DNA of 22,833 bases from Clostridiales bacterium (GTDB lineage: Bacteria > Bacillota > Clostridia > Christensenellales > Aristaeellaceae), in contig JAHZHX010000021.1 of NCBI GenBank assembly GCA_019420065.1, forward strand, positions 7,266-30,098. The letters run 5' to 3'. Below are positions 14,885 to 22,833 of this stretch, in pieces (position 1 is the first letter of the stretch; every line of letters starts with the position of its first letter). Made by a program: the position numbers and the translations under genes. Under the pieces are notes generated by a model that had not been told where the DNA came from, searched no databases, and saw only the letters and a list, made by a program, of their open reading frames with translations.

Positions 14885-16494
14885 TTATATATTGGGCTTT
14901 CATCACTCTCGAGCCATTCTGCGGCTTTAAGATATGCTTGATAGAGCTTTTCGTATTTTTCTCCAACGTCTTTATTAGGTATATAGCTTTTGGAAATGGT
15001 GCTTGACATGTTTTCTAAAACATGATCAAGGGACCATCCTGCAGCCATAGCACCCAGCATGACACTGCCGCGGGCCCCTGTCTGTTGACTTTCGCAGACG
15101 TCAATTCTTCTTTGCAATACATCTGCGTAAATCTGCATCATTAGAGTGTTCTTCTGAGAAATACCGCCGCCTGCGAAAATGCGATCTACTGCACAGCCCG
15201 CAGAGAGCATACGGTCAATTACACGACGAGCGCCAAAGACAGAGGCTTCCAGCATTGTTCGATAGATTTCTTCCGGACGGGTATGCAGTGTGAAGCCCAA
15301 GATACAGCCAGAAAGATCAAAACGGAAACTGGGACTTCTCAATCCATTCCACCAATCCAGCGCTAATAATCCAGAACTGCCGGGCTGAAGTTTTTCGGCT
15401 TGTTCCATGAGGTATGTGTGGATATTCTTGTTTTCTTTTTTCGCATTATTCCATATGTTCGGAGGTATACAATTGTTGATAAACCATTCGAATCCATCGC
15501 CAACGCAACTTTGTCCGCCGCCCAGACTGTACAGCCCCGGCACGGCAGAATCCTGCGCGGATATATGAATTCCTTCAACAAATCTGGGTTTATCTGTCAG
15601 AAGAATCTCAATTGCGCTGGTGCCTACGATCATTGTCAAATCACCGGCTTGGCAAGCGCCTGAAGCCAATACCGTAGCATAACAATCAACTACAGCTGGG
15701 CCAACAGGAGTTCCTTTTTCCAGTCCTAAGAATTCTGCCGCATCTTCCGTTAGATATCCTGCAACGCTACCAATGGGTTGATAAATCCCTGAAAGCTTTT
15801 CCTGTACGATGTTAGCGGCAAAAGGGCAGATTTCCGAAAAGTATTGAGACGAAGGCCGTTCTTTTTCGCGCATCATACCATTGCATCTGGCAACTGCAAT
15901 ACTGCGGCTGCAAGTGCCTGTCAGACGGTATACAAGCCAGTCGCCCACCTCGAAAATATGAGCGGCTTTTTTATAGGTTTCCGGTGCATGCATTGCTAAT
16001 TCAAGGGCTTTTGGTATTAACCATTCGCAAGTGATGACATGACCGTATTCTTTATACCATTTTTCATTTCGTTTTGCCGCGAGTTGTTTCATTTGTTCGG
16101 CAATTTCTATGGCGCCGTGATGCTTCCACATTTTCATATACGCATGCGGATTATGCTCAAATGCTTTTAATTCGCAGAGCGGCGTTCCGTCTGCAAGTGT
16201 GGGCAAAATGGTGCTGGCTGTTGTACATATGCCGATTCCCTTGATTTTGTGCTTTGGTACGCCTGCTGCTGCAATTGCTTCCCGAACACATACCCTCATT
16301 CCGTGCCAATAATCTTCCGGCAATTGCAGCACAAAACCATGTGGCAACTCCGTTCCATCGGGAAGAGCCTGATCAAGAATCCCATGGGGATATGGACATA
16401 CCGCTGCTCCAAGTTCTTTTCCCGTTTTCAAATCCATGATGAGAGCACGGGCTGAAAGGGAACCGAAATCCAAACCGAGTACATACTCTGCCAT
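14869..16494 (-). CDS. FGGY carbohydrate kinase, AraB (ribulokinase)-like
   Basis: 541 residues, near the usual ribulokinase length of about 550. N-terminal phosphate loop LGLDFGS (6-12), a LDWWNGLRSP segment like the ribulokinase LDWFNGRRTP, FGARRVIDRM, and the ATP-site AGGGISQKN region near 450-460. It would phosphorylate a ketose-type sugar using ATP in the cytoplasm. No araA or araD gene is nearby, so the real substrate may not be L-ribulose. AAGAGGTG lies 7 bases before the ATG; it follows the GntR gene by 44 bases. The stop codon lies inside the recombinase remnant, so the last few residues may be junction-derived. The DNA is AT-richer than the left part of the window. Confidence 0.9.
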   Translation of the reverse strand: MAEYVLGLDFGSLSARALIMDLKTGKELGAAVCPYPHGILDQALPDGTELPHGFVLQLPEDYWHGMRVCVREAIAAAGVPKHKIKGIGICTTASTILPTLADGTPLCELKAFEHNPHAYMKMWKHHGAIEIAEQMKQLAAKRNEKWYKEYGHVITCEWLIPKALELAMHAPETYKKAAHIFEVGDWLVYRLTGTCSRSIAVARCNGMMREKERPSSQYFSEICPFAANIVQEKLSGIYQPIGSVAGYLTEDAAEFLGLEKGTPVGPAVVDCYATVLASGACQAGDLTMIVGTSAIEILLTDKPRFVEGIHISAQDSAVPGLYSLGGGQSCVGDGFEWFINNCIPPNIWNNAKKENKNIHTYLMEQAEKLQPGSSGLLALDWWNGLRSPSFRFDLSGCILGFTLHTRPEEIYRTMLEASVFGARRVIDRMLSAGCAVDRIFAGGGISQKNTLMMQIYADVLQRRIDVCESQQTGARGSVMLGAMAAGWSLDHVLENMSSTISKSYIPNKDVGEKYEKLYQAYLKAAEWLESDESPIYKLRRA

Positions 16495-16538
16495 GCTAAA
16501 ACACCTCTTTGGCTTATGGGCTTTTTTGGAGAGAAAAC

Positions 16539-17273
16539 TTAGTCTTTTGCAGGACGAGAAATTGTGGTAATCGAGAATTCATTTCGGTCAACGGGATAAT
16601 AGCTCTCTACGTATTCGATACAACGGTGAGAAGCATCATAAATCCTGGTGTGAATTGACAAGAAAATATCGTTGTCAGCCGAACCTAATAAGCGACATTC
16701 AAGTTGCGGTAAATGTACGGCACTGATTTGCTTGGTATTATGATCACGAATGATGCCGTTTTTTCGGCATAACTGACGTACTGATTCCTTTTCCATATTA
16801 TATTTCGAAAGAATTTGCCCGATATCATGGGGAAAATAAGAGGTAGTTAGTACAACCGGCCCTTCTTCAAAGTGTTCGGCAGCAAAGCGCAACCGGCGAA
16901 GCTTAATCAGCGGCTCATTTTCATTAATTCCCATGCAGGAGGCAATGTGACTATTGGCAGTAGTAGGATGGAATTCAAGCACCTGTGTGACAACAGATTG
17001 ACCGCGCTCCTTCAGTTCTTCAGCAAAGCTATCGATAAATAATGTGATACTTTCGATAATTTTCGGTTCAATAACGAACGTGCCGGTTCCCTTGATCCTT
17101 TGAAGTCGCCCTTTTTCGGCCAGAATGGCAAGTGCACGCCGCAGTGTGGTTCTGCTTATATGGAATTGTTCGCATAAATCGATTTCACGAGGAAGCTTAA
17201 AACCAATTGGCCATTCACCAATAGAAATCTTTTGATCCATATATTCCAAAATTTCTTGATATAGCTTAGCCAT
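16539..17273 (-). CDS. GntR/UTRA-family transcriptional regulator
   Basis: 244 residues. The N-terminal winged helix has the GntR pattern: FKLPREIDLCEQFHISRTTLRRAL and then the wing KGTGTFV (61-67). A UTRA effector-binding domain follows (about 85-235), which usually binds a sugar or sugar phosphate. The ATG at 17273 has AAGGAG 8 bases upstream; an in-frame start at 17312 has none and is less likely. It is divergent from the oxidoreductase-transporter operon and first in the regulator-kinase operon, with a palindrome next to its own promoter, so it probably controls both directions. Confidence 0.93.
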   Translation of the reverse strand: MAKLYQEILEYMDQKISIGEWPIGFKLPREIDLCEQFHISRTTLRRALAILAEKGRLQRIKGTGTFVIEPKIIESITLFIDSFAEELKERGQSVVTQVLEFHPTTANSHIASCMGINENEPLIKLRRLRFAAEHFEEGPVVLTTSYFPHDIGQILSKYNMEKESVRQLCRKNGIIRDHNTKQISAVHLPQLECRLLGSADNDIFLSIHTRIYDASHRCIEYVESYYPVDRNEFSITTISRPAKD

Positions 17274-17302
17274 CGTTTTTTCTCCTTTTTGAGGTTGATG
17301 AA

Positions 17303-17331
17303 AATATACCATAAACTCAGATGAAAGTCAA
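17303..17331 (-). promoter_or_regulatory. sigma-A promoter of the gntR-kinase operon
   Basis: On the minus strand TTGACT (17326-17331), 17 bases, TATATT (17303-17308). Confidence 0.75.
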
Positions 17332-17332
17332 A

Positions 17333-17353
17333 ATACATACATATCGTATGTAT
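17333..17353. promoter_or_regulatory. Candidate GntR operator, inverted repeat ATACATAC-N5-GTATGTAT
   Basis: Perfect 8-base arms around 5 bases, one base upstream of the gntR -35. Size and position match autoregulating GntR/UTRA operators. Confidence 0.6.
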
Positions 17354-17403
17354 CTGTTTTATAAAACGATAAGGATACAAGCTTGCCTAAAATTGAGGAT
17401 ATA

Positions 17404-17433
17404 TTGACACTCAAGTGTTGGCGGTGCTAATCT
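17404..17433 (+). promoter_or_regulatory. Promoter of the oxidoreductase-transporter operon
   Basis: TTGACA (17404-17409), 18 bases, TAATCT (17428-17433). The palindrome ACACT-CA-AGTGT (17407-17418) overlaps the -35 and could be a second regulator site. Confidence 0.55.
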
Positions 17434-17489
17434 TTTGCTAGGAATCCTGATAAATAAAAACTTTGCAATGCAGAGGGAGGCTTTAAAAT

Positions 17490-19364
17490 ATGGCTATAAG
17501 ATCAAAATGCAAACACGAAGCTTTTGAAGTGGTTGTTATTGGCGGCGGCATGACGGGTATTTGCGCTGCAAAAGCATGCGCAAGAATGGGCGTGAAAACG
17601 GCCCTGGTACATGCGCGTCCTGTATTGGGCGGTAATGCCAGCAGCGAAATCCGCGTGGGTATTTGCGGTGCAACGGCGAATAATATCAAACCTGACCTGG
17701 AGGAAACTGGTATCCTGCAGGAGATTTTGCTGGAAAATAAACATGTAAATGATACATATAACTTTTCTATTTGGGATGCTGTTTTGTTTAATAGCGTCAA
17801 GAGCGAAAAGAATCTGACGGTGTTTATGAATGCGGATATGTATGATTGCGATGTGCAGGACGGCAGGATCTGCGGCATTACCTGTTATCAGGGAACGACT
17901 GAGATTCACTGGCATTTGACTGCCAAACAGTTTATTGACTGTACAGGCAACTTGACTCTGGGTTACATGGCGGGCGCGGAATATACCACGGGGCGCGAGG
18001 ATAAGGCTGCCTATAACGAGCCCCATGCGCAGGACGTGGCCGACCAGCATCGCATGGGTAATACACTGTTCTTCCAGGCGGTCAGGCGCGATCATCCTGT
18101 GCCCTTCACGCCGCCCATTGATGTGTATCATTTCACAGAAGAGCAGCTGCGTTTCCGTCCGCACGGTAATAGCGCCTCCATTTATAGCATGGGCAAGGAT
18201 GAAACGGGTGATATTTTCTCCAACAATGCAAAACATGTGTCAAGTGGTAAAGCATTGGAAAAATATTGCCTGGAATACGGCTATTGGTGGATTGAAGTGG
18301 TCGGCAAAGAGGACGACATCATTTCTGAATATGAAAGTATTCGTGATGACGTGCTCAAATGTGTGTACGGTATCTGGAATCATATCAAAAACGAAGGCGA
18401 TCATGGCGCTGAGAATTACGAACTGGTTTGGGTTGGTATGCTGCCTGGCACGCGCGAAAGCCGTCGATTGAAGGCACTGTACATGCTCAACGAAAACGAC
18501 ATTGTTGCTAATCGAATTTTCGAAGATCAGGTAGCCTATGGGGGCTGGCCGATGGATATGCATATTGGCGGTCTGTTCAATTTCGATGCGCCGCCCTCCT
18601 CCATGTTTGCTTTTCCTGGTTATTATACCATTCCGCTGCGTTCCTATATTTCGGAAAACGTGCCCAACTTGATGGCGGGCGGCCGTGCGCTGGGCGCAAG
18701 CAAAATGGCCATGTCTTCTGCGCGTGTGATTGCTACCTGTGCGGTGGGCGGTCAGGCGATGGGTACTGCTGCGGCTGTTGCTGTCAAGCATGATTGCGAC
18801 CCCGCTGCGGTAGCTTCCGAGCGTATTACGGAAGTCCAGCAGCAGCTGCTGTATGACGACTGCTATCTGCCAGGGTTGAAGGAAAATGATCCTGACAACC
18901 TTGCGCGCAAAGCCGTTATTACTGCTAGTAGCGAAGTGCCGGGCTGCGAGGCACAAAACCTTGTCAGCGGCATCACTCGTACGGAAAACGGCAAAACCCA
19001 CGTATGGCAGTCCGCGCCGTTGACGGATGGAACGCAGTTTGTGACATTCAAACTGGACGCGGCGCATGACATCCGGCAGGTACAACTGGTGTTTGATCCC
19101 GATCTTTCCAGACCGCTGAAAATCACCATGTCGCCCAAGCGACAGGCGGAGCAGCTGATCGGAACGCCACCCGAGCTGGTAAAGGATTACAATGTGGCGC
19201 TGTACAAGGCTGGTAGCGAAATCTCCCGCAAAGAGATTCGCGGCAACTACCAACGTCTCAACCGCTTGGCCTTTGATGGTATCGAGGCTGACGAAGTGCG
19301 ACTGGAAGTGCTCAAAACTAATGGAATTGATTGTGCGCGCGTGTATGAGGTGCGCATTAAGTAA
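17490..19364 (+). CDS. FAD-dependent oxidoreductase (PF12831-type) with C-terminal beta-sandwich region
   Basis: 624 residues, no signal peptide, so cytoplasmic. The dinucleotide-binding motif VVVIGGGMTGICAAKAC (14-30) is followed by LGGNASSEIRVG (46-57), typical of the FAD_oxidored family. A second FAD-contact region, NLMAGGRALGASKMAMSSARV, lies near 395-415. From about residue 480 the chain changes to a discoidin-like strand-rich module (VITASSEVPGCEAQNLVSG, WQSAPL). Substrate unknown; relatives occur in glycan or sugar loci. AGGGAGG lies 9 bases before the ATG. It heads an operon with two permeases and a binding protein, suggesting that it oxidises the imported compound. Confidence 0.87.
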   Translation: MAIRSKCKHEAFEVVVIGGGMTGICAAKACARMGVKTALVHARPVLGGNASSEIRVGICGATANNIKPDLEETGILQEILLENKHVNDTYNFSIWDAVLFNSVKSEKNLTVFMNADMYDCDVQDGRICGITCYQGTTEIHWHLTAKQFIDCTGNLTLGYMAGAEYTTGREDKAAYNEPHAQDVADQHRMGNTLFFQAVRRDHPVPFTPPIDVYHFTEEQLRFRPHGNSASIYSMGKDETGDIFSNNAKHVSSGKALEKYCLEYGYWWIEVVGKEDDIISEYESIRDDVLKCVYGIWNHIKNEGDHGAENYELVWVGMLPGTRESRRLKALYMLNENDIVANRIFEDQVAYGGWPMDMHIGGLFNFDAPPSSMFAFPGYYTIPLRSYISENVPNLMAGGRALGASKMAMSSARVIATCAVGGQAMGTAAAVAVKHDCDPAAVASERITEVQQQLLYDDCYLPGLKENDPDNLARKAVITASSEVPGCEAQNLVSGITRTENGKTHVWQSAPLTDGTQFVTFKLDAAHDIRQVQLVFDPDLSRPLKITMSPKRQAEQLIGTPPELVKDYNVALYKAGSEISRKEIRGNYQRLNRLAFDGIEADEVRLEVLKTNGIDCARVYEVRIK

Positions 19365-19384
19365 GAGGATGGAGGGAATCTCTG

Positions 19385-20335
19385 GTGAAGCGTGCAGCTG
19401 TAATTAATGGACGGCGTTTGTCGCTGGGGGAGAAGATCATTCGTTCTATTCAGCGCTACTGGCTAATCTATTTGATGATGATTCCTGGTCTTATATACTT
19501 CGCCGTGTATAAGATTTCGCCTATGTTCGGTACCGTGATTGCTTTTAAGAATTTCACAATCAAAAAAGGCATCTTTGGCAGCCCTTGGGCGAATCCCTGG
19601 TACCATCACTTCCGCTACTTTTTCCGCAGCCCTGCCAATGTACGAATCATCACTAATACCATTACATTAAGCTTGTGGAAACTGGCAGTTGGCATGCTGC
19701 CGCCGCTGATCTTTGCGCTAGCAGTTACAGAGTGCCACAGACGTACAGTCGCACGGTTGGTACAGACAATCAGCTATCTACCGCATTTCCTTTCCTGGGC
19801 GGTGGTATACGGTATCTGCCTGACAATGCTGTCAGAAAGCAGCGGCGTTGTCAACAACTGGATCAAAGGCATGGGCGGCACGCCGATTCCCTTTCTGACT
19901 AGCAATAAGTATTTCCAGGGCGTACTGGTAGGTTCGGATTTGTGGAAGGGCCTGGGCTGGGGTGCGATTACATACATCGCGGCTATTCAGGGCGTGGATA
20001 CATCGCTCTATGAAGCAGCCACCATGGACGGCTGTGGACGTTTTCGCCAGATTTGGCATATCACACTGCCTGGCATCCGCAGAATTTTCGTTGTGCTGAT
20101 GATTCTGAAGGTCGGCAAAATTCTTGACGCTGGCTTTGGACAGGTATATGTAATGATGAACGACTCTGTACGTGCCAGCGGCGAAATTATTGATACGTGG
20201 ATCTATACACAGGGCCTAGGCAAGCTTAATTACAGTTTGTCCACTGCAGTTGGTTTGCTGAAAAGTGTAATTAGCTTCGTGCTTGTTTTTGCTACTAATA
20301 AACTGGCCAGAAAGTGGGAGTGTGCAATATGGTAA
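19385..20335 (+). CDS. ABC transporter permease, LplB-type
   Basis: 316 residues, six predicted membrane helices. N-terminal RYWLIYLMMIPGLIYFAVYK and the YKISPMFG motif are characteristic of LplB-type permeases for oligosaccharides or aldouronates. The EAA loop is YEAATMDGCGRFRQIWHITL. The start is a GTG at 19385 with GGAGG about 9 bases upstream, 20 bases after the oxidoreductase stop. It overlaps the next permease by 7 bases, showing translational coupling. No ATPase gene is present. Confidence 0.93.
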   Translation: MKRAAVINGRRLSLGEKIIRSIQRYWLIYLMMIPGLIYFAVYKISPMFGTVIAFKNFTIKKGIFGSPWANPWYHHFRYFFRSPANVRIITNTITLSLWKLAVGMLPPLIFALAVTECHRRTVARLVQTISYLPHFLSWAVVYGICLTMLSESSGVVNNWIKGMGGTPIPFLTSNKYFQGVLVGSDLWKGLGWGAITYIAAIQGVDTSLYEAATMDGCGRFRQIWHITLPGIRRIFVVLMILKVGKILDAGFGQVYVMMNDSVRASGEIIDTWIYTQGLGKLNYSLSTAVGLLKSVISFVLVFATNKLARKWECAIW

Positions 20336-21183
20336 AGTCAAAGAACGATATTGTATTCAACTGTGTTGTATACTTCATTATTGCTCTTGTAGGACTGGTT
20401 TGCCTGGTGCCTGTGCTGTTCGTAATTTCAGCCTCATTCACGCCTTATTCTGAATTGCTCAAGCATGGCGGTTTTGTGCTTATTCCTAGCAAGATTACTA
20501 CAATCGCCTATACGGAAATCCTGGCAGACGGCGCATTGTATAATGCCATGGGTGTAACAGTGCGACTGACGATTGTGGGAACAGCATGCAATCTGATTGT
20601 AACGCTGCTGCTAGCTTATGCGCTCAGCCGCCACGATGTGCCGTTGACCGGATTCTTTATGCGCATCATCATGTTCTGCATGTTGTTCAGCGCAGGAACG
20701 GTGCCTACCTATTTGGTAGTGCGCAAGATGGGATTGATTGATACATTTTGGGCTATGATTGTCCCCGGTCTGGTGAGCGTTTATAATTTGGTAATTATGA
20801 AATCCTTCTTTGAAGGTTTACCGGAGGAACTGTTTGAGGCTGCACGTATTGATGGTGCAAGTGAAACGCGCGTACTGATAAACCTTGTCCTGCCGCTGTC
20901 GCTGCCTATAGTTATGACTATCGGCATGTATTATGCCGTTGACCACTGGAATACCTACATGGCGGCCGTTCTGTATATTATGGATGAGGATCTCAAACCT
21001 TTGCAGGTTATTCTTCGTCGACTGCTGGATAAAGCGAAAAACCAGGATGACGTAGAATTCCTCCCCAATGAAACGCTTAAGATGGCAGCCGTCTGTTTTG
21101 CCACAGCTCCCATCATCGTTGTATATCCGTTTATTCAGAAGTACTTTGTCAAAGGTACTTTGGCTGGTGCAGTCAAAGGCTGA
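20329..21183 (+). CDS. ABC transporter permease, LplC/YtcP-type
   Basis: 284 residues, six membrane helices. The EAA loop is FEAARIDGASETRVLINLVL; the C-terminus ends VKGTLAGAVKG, typical of LplC-type permeases. The ATG at 20329 overlaps the end of the LplB-type gene and has GGGAG 8 bases upstream; an in-frame GTG at 20314 lacks a ribosome site. Forms the heterodimeric channel with the LplB-type protein. The DNA is AT-rich here (20 G+C of 60 in 20341-20400). Confidence 0.92.
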   Translation: MVKSKNDIVFNCVVYFIIALVGLVCLVPVLFVISASFTPYSELLKHGGFVLIPSKITTIAYTEILADGALYNAMGVTVRLTIVGTACNLIVTLLLAYALSRHDVPLTGFFMRIIMFCMLFSAGTVPTYLVVRKMGLIDTFWAMIVPGLVSVYNLVIMKSFFEGLPEELFEAARIDGASETRVLINLVLPLSLPIVMTIGMYYAVDHWNTYMAAVLYIMDEDLKPLQVILRRLLDKAKNQDDVEFLPNETLKMAAVCFATAPIIVVYPFIQKYFVKGTLAGAVKG

Positions 21184-21202
21184 GACTGCTTGATTCGATT
21201 CA

Positions 21203-21227
21203 CATATGCGAAGCCATTTCGCATATG
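21203..21227. repeat. Intergenic stem-loop before the binding-protein gene
   Basis: CATATGCGAA and exact complement with a 5-base GCCAT loop, in the 69-base gap between permease and binding-protein genes. No U-run follows, so it is not a plain terminator; an RNA-processing or 5' protecting role is plausible. Confidence 0.7.
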
Positions 21228-21252
21228 AAAATAAAAAACGGAGGTCTGTACT

Positions 21253-22734
21253 ATGAAAAAGCTCGTATCTCTCCTTCTGCTCTTCGTCATGCTTATGACG
21301 ATGGCGACGTTCTCCGCAACAGCGGAAGAGCCCATTGAAATCATTGTGGCTCGCAGCAGCTATCCCACTGGCTGGCCGGACAGTCTGGACAAAGACTTTA
21401 TCTATCAGCAGATTCTGGAAAAGACAGGCGTTTCCTTCAAGCTGGTAGCGCTGGACGACTACTCCCAGACGCTGAACCTGCGCATCATCAACGATAATGC
21501 GCCGGATATGTTCGTCATCAACGCCGACACCATGCGCACCTACGCTGCGCAGGACATGCTGAAGGATCTGACGCCCTACAAGAACAACGAACTGCAGTGC
21601 GTGTTTGACACCTTCGGCGCTGGTACTGATGTACCGGGTCTGTACTACAATGACAAGATGTACCTGATCCCCGCCGCCAACTACGACAACAACGACTACT
21701 ACACCATGTACTACCGCAAGGACTGGGCTGACAAACTGCAGCTGACTCCTCCCACCACCGTGGATGAGCTGTTCAATTTCTGCAAGACCATCATGGAAGC
21801 CGACCTGGATGGCAACGGCATCAAGGATACCAAGGCCTTCACCGGCATCAAAATGCAGGGTCTGGACGCCATTGCTAACGCCTATGACGTAGCTCTTGGC
21901 AATTATGTAATCGTTCGCGATGGCAAGGTGACCAACAGCCTGCTGCAGCCCCGTATGAAGGAAGCCCTGGCTAAGATTCGTGAATTCTACGATGCAGGCC
22001 TGATGGACTCTGACATCATGCTGGGCAACCCCAACGTCAAAGCTACTACCGTGGGCGGCAACTTTGGTGTTTCCGTTATGAAGTGGTCTGACCTGTCCAA
22101 GGGCGCTTATGTGGCGCAGGCCAAGGAAATCAATCCTGAAATCGAATATGGCTGGTTCGGCCCGCTTACTACCGGTGAAGAAGGCGCGACTGGCGTATAC
22201 GGCATCAAGGATTATGAGCAGAACACCGGCGAAAAGTACGCCATCAGCGGTTCCATCAGCGATGAAAAGCTGGAAGCCATCTTCAAGGTTGTTCAGTATC
22301 TGTGCACCGACGAAGGTTCTAAGCTGGTTTACGTTGGTCAGGAAAATGTACACTGGGTCTATGATGAAACCGGTACTGTCAAGCTGACCGAGCGCAGCGG
22401 TGAAACCAACTACACCTACGTTTATCAGATTCTGGGCCGCAACGACCTGGTTTACCTGGCTCTCAAGTTCCCCGAAGCGGCTGACGTCGTTGCCTACTGC
22501 ATGGATACTCCCCGCTACTTCATGTACAACAAGTCTGTGGTCTTCCCGGACGACTTCTATCTGGCCGACCTGAAGGACTACGTGAGCATGCAGTTGACCG
22601 CTTTTGTTCTGGGTGAGCGTCCCATCGAAGAGTATGACGCCTTCATCAAGGAACTGTATGACATGTATGATTTCCAGCGCTTCATGGACATCTGCACCGA
22701 ACAGCTGATTGCTATGGGTTACGCCGTCGAGTAA
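21253..22734 (+). CDS. Extracellular solute-binding protein, LplA-type
   Basis: 493 residues, usual length for LplA-type binding proteins. The Sec signal peptide (lysines 2-3, long hydrophobic run, ATA-EEP cleavage-like site near 24) has no lipobox cysteine. The mature protein shows an NDNAPDMFVI segment, a YYRKDWADKL segment and a DLDGNGIKDTKAF calcium-loop-like motif often seen in this family. ACGGAGGT lies 7 bases before the ATG. It is the last gene of the oxidoreductase-permease operon. Codon choice and GC are higher than in the permeases just upstream, consistent with high expression or a different history. Confidence 0.93.
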   Translation: MKKLVSLLLLFVMLMTMATFSATAEEPIEIIVARSSYPTGWPDSLDKDFIYQQILEKTGVSFKLVALDDYSQTLNLRIINDNAPDMFVINADTMRTYAAQDMLKDLTPYKNNELQCVFDTFGAGTDVPGLYYNDKMYLIPAANYDNNDYYTMYYRKDWADKLQLTPPTTVDELFNFCKTIMEADLDGNGIKDTKAFTGIKMQGLDAIANAYDVALGNYVIVRDGKVTNSLLQPRMKEALAKIREFYDAGLMDSDIMLGNPNVKATTVGGNFGVSVMKWSDLSKGAYVAQAKEINPEIEYGWFGPLTTGEEGATGVYGIKDYEQNTGEKYAISGSISDEKLEAIFKVVQYLCTDEGSKLVYVGQENVHWVYDETGTVKLTERSGETNYTYVYQILGRNDLVYLALKFPEAADVVAYCMDTPRYFMYNKSVVFPDDFYLADLKDYVSMQLTAFVLGERPIEEYDAFIKELYDMYDFQRFMDICTEQLIAMGYAVE

Positions 22735-22757
22735 GCTGATAATAAGCGCACACAAAG

Positions 22758-22780
22758 GGCCCGTGGATAATCCACGGGCC
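22758..22780 (+). terminator. GC-rich hairpin after the binding-protein gene, probable terminator
   Basis: GGCCCGTGGA, TAA, TCCACGGGCC, 23 bases past the stop. No U-tract follows, so it may be a stability hairpin or a leaky terminator. The remaining 53 bases to the window end show no gene. Confidence 0.55.
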
Positions 22781-22833
22781 TCAGACCATCAACAAAGTGG
22801 GTACATCATTGCCGGGATGCAATGAAGGGGCGC

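Noticed and set aside
18240..19253. 337-codon minus-strand open frame
   Set aside because: Antisense to the FAD oxidoreductase, with no recognisable motifs and no upstream ribosome site.
20818..22755. 645-codon minus-strand open frame
   Set aside because: It lies antisense to the LplC-type permease and binding-protein genes, which have clear homology and ribosome sites. The translation is low-complexity V/H/Q-rich and matches no family.
22827..22833. GGGGCGC at the right edge resembling the tRNA-Arg 3' acceptor strand, possible attachment-site copy
   Set aside because: Only seven bases at the very end of the window, not preceded by the T-arm sequence; too short to call.
1..22833. CRISPR arrays, insertion sequences, rRNA genes, riboswitches
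   Set aside because: No regularly spaced repeats, transposase frames, rRNA segments or recognisable riboswitch cores were seen on either strand.

Overview
The window reads as chromosome of a GC-rich Bacillota/Clostridia-type bacterium, probably a gut or rumen anaerobe. Support comes from strong AAAGGAG/AGGAGG ribosome sites before nearly every gene, textbook sigma-A promoters (TTGNNN-N17-TATAAT-like), two ECF sigma/membrane anti-sigma pairs, two carbohydrate ABC importers, the UPF0210/ACT gene pair, and a GlsB-type small membrane protein. The genus cannot be fixed by reading alone.

Layout. (1) 1-2053, minus: MoxR-type AAA+ ATPase followed by a DUF58 protein that runs off the left edge. (2) 2285-3847, plus: ECF sigma factor and single-pass anti-sigma-like protein (module A), divergent from moxR. 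(3) 3897-7185, minus: NOL1/NOP2/Sun-type RNA m5C methyltransferase, then ACT-domain protein, UPF0210 protein and a small alpha/beta hydrolase, closed by a bidirectional terminator at 3850-3891. (4) 7318-10595, minus: sugar ABC importer (binding protein, two permeases; no ATPase) with intergenic stem-loops and a terminator. (5) 10841-13007, plus: second ECF sigma/anti-sigma pair (module B) plus a cysteine-rich beta-propeller-like protein. (6) 13139-14428, plus: GlsB/YeaQ-like protein and a uridine-kinase-like P-loop protein with an unknown N-terminal domain. (7) 14526-14602: tRNA-Arg(ACG). (8) 14753-22734: an accessory carbohydrate island entered through a tyrosine-recombinase tail next to the tRNA. 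It holds an AraB-like kinase and a GntR/UTRA regulator (minus), and divergently an FAD-dependent oxidoreductase, LplB/LplC-type permeases and a binding protein (plus).

How the genes work together. Modules A and B look like paralogous signalling units. Each sigma gene is preceded by an ECF-type promoter with the same -10 (CGTCTA) and a 17-bp spacer, and the two anti-sigma proteins share an N-terminal signature, so autoregulation and cross-talk are plausible. The island looks like a self-contained uptake, oxidation and phosphorylation system for an unidentified sugar or glycoside, controlled by the GntR protein through a palindrome beside its own promoter. Its left end has low GC, and the kinase stop codon falls inside the recombinase remnant, which points to horizontal acquisition at the tRNA followed by deletion.
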